NCBI GenBank assembly: GCA_036522235.1
Contig: DATDGG010000576.1
Span: 1 to 8,438, forward strand
Direction of reading: 5' to 3'
Origin: VAZQ01 sp036522235
Lineage (GTDB): Bacteria > Pseudomonadota > Alphaproteobacteria > Rhizobiales > Xanthobacteraceae
DNA: 8,438 nucleotides
Shown here: one piece after another, positions 5,847 through 8,438 of the stretch
How the letters are laid out: each line of letters starts with the position of its first letter
Position numbering within the stretch: position 1 is the first letter of the stretch
Made by a program: the position numbers and the translations under genes
Notes under the pieces: model-generated
The model's database searches: none
The model's input: the letters and a program-made list of their open reading frames with translations, nothing else
What the model was told of the DNA's origin: nothing

Positions 5847-7304
5847 CTACGTCGCCTGAACCGAAAGGCTGCCCAGCAAGGCGCCGATATCGTCGGCTTG
5901 ATCGAGGCCCCACAACGCATCGAGGACGGATTTGATCCGCGCGTCGCGCCAGCGCTTGCCGACATTGCTGCGGAACTTGCGTTCCACGTCGACGCGCTGC
6001 ATCGGCCGCCCGGCGAAACCCGGCACGTCGTCGACCTGGCGGGAAATGCGGCGCCCGTCGTCCAGGATGGCGGTGACGCGGGTCGGCACCTTGTCGCCTT
6101 GCAGTGCCGTCAAGGCTGCGTCTTCCTTGACGGTGATCTTGCGCATGAAGGCGAGGATGCGCGGATCGCGCAGCTTGTCGGCCGCGTAGCTGTCATTGGT
6201 GATCTCGCCGTCGAACATGGCGCGCGCCGCGATATAGGGCATGCTGTGGTCGGCGGTTTCGCGCGTATCGGGCGTCCATTTCTCGCCCTCGCTGGCGGTC
6301 ATCTGGTAGCCGCGCGCGGTCGCGGCGATCTCGATCGCGGCGATGTGGTCGAGGCCGCCGGCCTCGCGGGCGACCGCGATCGCGGCCTCGATCGCGGTCT
6401 GCGCCCAGACCACGGCCGGATAGGGCTTCATCCCGCAGGCATTGATCCGAAACGGAATGCCGCGCCCGCCGAAGGCGTCCACGTCGATATCGGCCGGCCC
6501 CGACACTTGCTGGAAGAAACCGGCTTTGCCTTCGAAAATCGGCGCCGGACCGGTGAGGCCGCCGCGCGCCAGCAAGGCAGCAAACACTGCGTTGCGGGCG
6601 GCCTCGGCGGCGGCCAGTCCCTTCCAGTCGGAAAGCGTCTGCACGCGCGTCTGGATGAGGGGAATGTGATCGTTGATCGAAAGGTTGACGGCCTGCGTCA
6701 GTTGCTCGAGCGGCAGTCGCATCAGCTTGCCGGCCGCGAGCGCCACCGCCGGCAGGCCGAATACCGGCGCGTCCCAGCCGCGCCGGGTGATATCGAAGGC
6801 GTCGAGCAGCCGGCAATTGATCTCATAAGCGAGCACGATCGCGGCGATCAAGGCCTGCCCGTTCGCCTTCTCGGTCTCGGCGACGCCCAGGCACGCGCTG
6901 ATCGTGTCGCTTGGATGGATGGTGAGGCGGCTGACATAGACGTCGTTCAAATCGTAGTAGCGCGCGGCGCCCCCATTGGCGAAGGCGGCGAGGTCCGGGC
7001 TGACGCGCCGTGCGGTGCCGATGATGGTGGCGCCCCCGCTCCCGCCCGCCGCCGCGACCTCACGGCAGATGCGGACGGGCTTCTCGTCGAAGGCCGCGAG
7101 CGCGCAGCCGAGCGTATCGATGAGATGCGACTTGACGGCCTCGATGGTGGCCGCGTCGAGATCCCCATAACGCAGCCGCCGCGCATAGGCGGCGAGCCGG
7201 TCGGCCAGCGGCGGCTCGGCGGCTGCGGCGCGGGACGCGACACTGCCGAGGCCGAGCGCCGCCAGGCCGGCCAGAACATCACGGCGCGGGATTGGTCGGG
7301 GCAT
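5847..7304 (-). CDS. MmgE/PrpD family protein with Tat-type leader, 485 aa
   Basis: The family includes 2-methylcitrate dehydratase (PrpD), cis-aconitate decarboxylase and many uncharacterised dehydratase or isomerase-like proteins. Family features are the helical N-terminal domain (LADRLAAYARRLRYGDLD, VKSHLIDTLGC), AFANGGAARYYDLND at 107-121, the IHPSD motif at 129-133, and the small domain with MKPYPAVVWAQTAIEA at 292-307. Residues 6-29 resemble a twin-arginine signal: PRRDVLAG, then an alanine/leucine-rich core and SRAAAAE. Export would be unusual, because classical PrpD is cytoplasmic, so this is unlikely to be the methylcitrate-cycle enzyme. No prpB or prpC is nearby. The start has GGAG 6 nt upstream; the frame stays open to 7568 but that extension lacks family likeness. 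The gene converges on glk and the membrane gene. A remnant reading frame ends 17 nt upstream. Confidence 0.88.
   Translation of the reverse strand: MPRPIPRRDVLAGLAALGLGSVASRAAAAEPPLADRLAAYARRLRYGDLDAATIEAVKSHLIDTLGCALAAFDEKPVRICREVAAAGGSGGATIIGTARRVSPDLAAFANGGAARYYDLNDVYVSRLTIHPSDTISACLGVAETEKANGQALIAAIVLAYEINCRLLDAFDITRRGWDAPVFGLPAVALAAGKLMRLPLEQLTQAVNLSINDHIPLIQTRVQTLSDWKGLAAAEAARNAVFAALLARGGLTGPAPIFEGKAGFFQQVSGPADIDVDAFGGRGIPFRINACGMKPYPAVVWAQTAIEAAIAVAREAGGLDHIAAIEIAATARGYQMTASEGEKWTPDTRETADHSMPYIAARAMFDGEITNDSYAADKLRDPRILAFMRKITVKEDAALTALQGDKVPTRVTAILDDGRRISRQVDDVPGFAGRPMQRVDVERKFRSNVGKRWRDARIKSVLDALWGLDQADDIGALLGSLSVQAT
5849..5871 (+). repeat. 23-bp direct repeat, right copy (3' end of the MmgE/PrpD gene)
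   Basis: Identical to 5487-5509. On the minus strand it encodes the last residues of the MmgE/PrpD protein (LSVQAT) and overlaps its stop by one base. With the left copy it brackets 339 bp of unique sequence. Confidence 0.9.
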
Positions 7305-7321
7305 GGCGCGCTCCACGAGCT

Positions 7322-7531
7322 CTAATCCAGCGGCTCGATCTCGATGATCTTGCCGCGGTGGTTGTTGCCGGCCCAGGAGGTGACCGGCGTGGTGGAATTG
7401 TCGACCGTGTCCATCCATGCGTGTTCTTCCGGTATCGCGGTCCGGCGATCCGTTCCGGCCGCCAGCGCGGGTGGTAGCGCGGCCGGGGTGACAATCGTAG
7501 GGTTGATGATATTCTCCGGCGCTCTCCGCCG
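7322..7531 (-). pseudogene. Remnant C-terminus of an unidentified gene upstream of mmgE/prpD
   Basis: One minus-strand frame is open for 69 codons between TAG at 7532-7534 and TAG at 7322-7324. It reads like authentic protein: PENIINPTIVTPAALPPA, AIPEEHAWMDTVDNST and TSWAGNNHRGKIIEIEPLD, then stop. It has no plausible start: the only ATG is 30 codons before the end, and a stop blocks the frame upstream. It ends 17 nt before the MmgE/PrpD start, spacing typical of an operon. I infer a former upstream partner gene that lost its 5' part, probably when the dienelactone hydrolase region came to lie here. The alternative, a 30-residue peptide from the internal ATG, lacks a good ribosome-binding site. 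The parent family is not recognised. Confidence 0.55.
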
Positions 7532-7571
7532 CTACCGGCTTTGCCAAGGCCCTTTTAGCCACTGGCAACCA

Positions 7572-7585
7572 GCCACCAGCCTTTC
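7572..7585 (-). repeat. 14-bp repeat GAAAGGCTGGTGGC, minus-strand copy
   Basis: Inverted copy of 5501-5514, located in the leader just before the dienelactone hydrolase ribosome-binding site. Next to it, CTGG-CAA-CCAG (7562-7572) can form a small hairpin. Confidence 0.35.
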
Positions 7586-7608
7586 AGTCACCCCGAGGAG
7601 ATGGTCCC

Positions 7609-8438
7609 ATGGAACGAGTGAACAAATTGGAACGCAAGAAAGCATCCGACTTTCCGCAGGAGCTTCTGGACCTGCTTGACGAATACGTGCACGGCGGCAT
7701 CGATCGCCGCGCCTTCCTCGATCGCGCGCAGAAATTCGCGGTCGGCGGCGTGACCGCGGCGGCCCTGTTCGAGATGCTCAAGCCGAACTACGCCTGGGCG
7801 GTCCAGGTTGCGGTCGATGACTCGCGGCTCAAGACCGAGTCCGCGACCGTGCCGTCGCCGCAAGGCAACGGCAGCATCAAGGGCTATCTGGTGCGTCCCG
7901 CCAATGCGGCCGGAAAGATCGCCTCCGTCCTGGTGGTGCACGAGAACCGCGGCCTCAATCCGTATGTCATGGACGTGGCGCGGCGGCTCGGCGTCGCCGG
8001 TTACATGGCGTTCGCGCCCGATGGGCTCACCTCGGTCGGCGGCTATCCGGGCGACGACGAAAAGGGCGCCCAGCTCTTCATGACGGTCGACGGCGGCAAG
8101 ATGCGGCAGGATTTCCTCGCCGCCGCCAACTGGCTGAAGTCGCGCCCCGACTCGACCGGCAAGCTCGGCGCGGTCGGCTTCTGCTTCGGCGGTACGGTGA
8201 CCAATTTCCTGGCGGTGCAGCTCGGCTCCAGCCTCAACGCGGCGGTTCCGTTCTACGGCGGTCAGCCGAGCGCCGAGGACACCGCCAAGATCAAGGCGCC
8301 GATCCAGGCGCATTATGGCGAGCTCGACACGCGCATCACTTCCGGCTGGCCGGCCTGGGACAAGGCGCTCACCGACGCCAAGGTGACCCACGAAGGCTAT
8401 GTCTATATGGGCGCCAACCACGGCTTCCATAACGACAC
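7609..8438 (+). CDS. Dienelactone hydrolase family protein with Tat-like leader (cut by window edge)
   Basis: An alpha/beta hydrolase of the carboxymethylenebutenolidase type, which opens dienelactones in aromatic degradation, or acts on related esters. Visible residues: VLVVHENRG with E112, the nucleophile elbow GFCFGG with C192, GELD with D240 and NHGFHND with H271. This gives the full Cys-Asp-His triad plus the conserved glutamate. An N-terminal extension of about 65 residues holds DRRAFLDRAQKFAVGGVTAAALFEML (32-57), which resembles a twin-arginine signal placed after a long charged n-region, so the protein may be periplasmic. The start is supported by GAGGAG 8 nt upstream (7595-7600). 276 residues are visible and the catalytic domain is nearly complete, so only a short C-terminus is missing. 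It is divergent from MmgE/PrpD. No other aromatic-degradation gene is in view, so the substrate is open. Confidence 0.9.
   Translation, partial: MERVNKLERKKASDFPQELLDLLDEYVHGGIDRRAFLDRAQKFAVGGVTAAALFEMLKPNYAWAVQVAVDDSRLKTESATVPSPQGNGSIKGYLVRPANAAGKIASVLVVHENRGLNPYVMDVARRLGVAGYMAFAPDGLTSVGGYPGDDEKGAQLFMTVDGGKMRQDFLAAANWLKSRPDSTGKLGAVGFCFGGTVTNFLAVQLGSSLNAAVPFYGGQPSAEDTAKIKAPIQAHYGELDTRITSGWPAWDKALTDAKVTHEGYVYMGANHGFHND

Noticed and set aside
5322..7325. 667-codon plus-strand open frame across glk, the membrane gene and prpD
   Set aside because: It is antisense to the well-supported MmgE/PrpD gene and out of frame with glk; open frames this long are common opposite GC-rich genes. It shows no family features.

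Overview
This is a GC-rich (about two-thirds G+C by eye) chromosomal window. Codon use and gene families point to an alphaproteobacterium, most likely a Hyphomicrobiales/Bradyrhizobium-like soil organism. That assignment is inferred from style and gene content, not from a marker gene.

Left part (1-3300): a minus-strand GMC-family flavin oxidoreductase runs off the left edge. Upstream of it are a featureless 373-bp gap and a minus-strand gene for a tiny exported protein with seven consecutive prolines and six cysteines. Next comes a plus-strand metallo-beta-lactamase-fold protein with a degenerate metal motif and an ankyrin tail, whose start overlaps what looks like the fossil 3' end of a minus-strand gene. 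A second tiny exported protein carrying the motif LNPQPLPPG follows.

Middle (3300-5500), plus strand: a ChrR-like cupin protein whose N-terminal zinc site has lost its cysteines and which has no sigma-factor gene beside it, an unrecognised 115-residue protein 31 nt downstream, and a complete glucokinase.

Right part (5500-8438): a 102-residue three-helix membrane protein sits between glucokinase and a convergent MmgE/PrpD gene, bracketed by an exact 23-bp direct repeat that covers the 3' ends of both neighbours. The segment is about 58% G+C (hand count over 5521-5820) against about 68% in sampled flanking rows, so it looks like a one-gene insertion. MmgE/PrpD carries a Tat-type leader. Just upstream, on the same strand, is a 69-codon open stretch that looks like the C-terminus of a lost partner gene. 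A divergent dienelactone hydrolase with a Tat-like leader runs off the right edge.

Functionally this is a mosaic rather than one pathway: sugar phosphorylation, exported or periplasmic carbon metabolism (GMC oxidoreductase, PrpD-like, dienelactone hydrolase), a regulator-like cupin protein and small secreted proteins. I see no CRISPR array, transposase, rRNA or convincing tRNA, and no clear new multi-gene system. The strongest unexplained signals are the repeat-bracketed membrane gene and the two gene remnants, which point to repeated local rearrangement.
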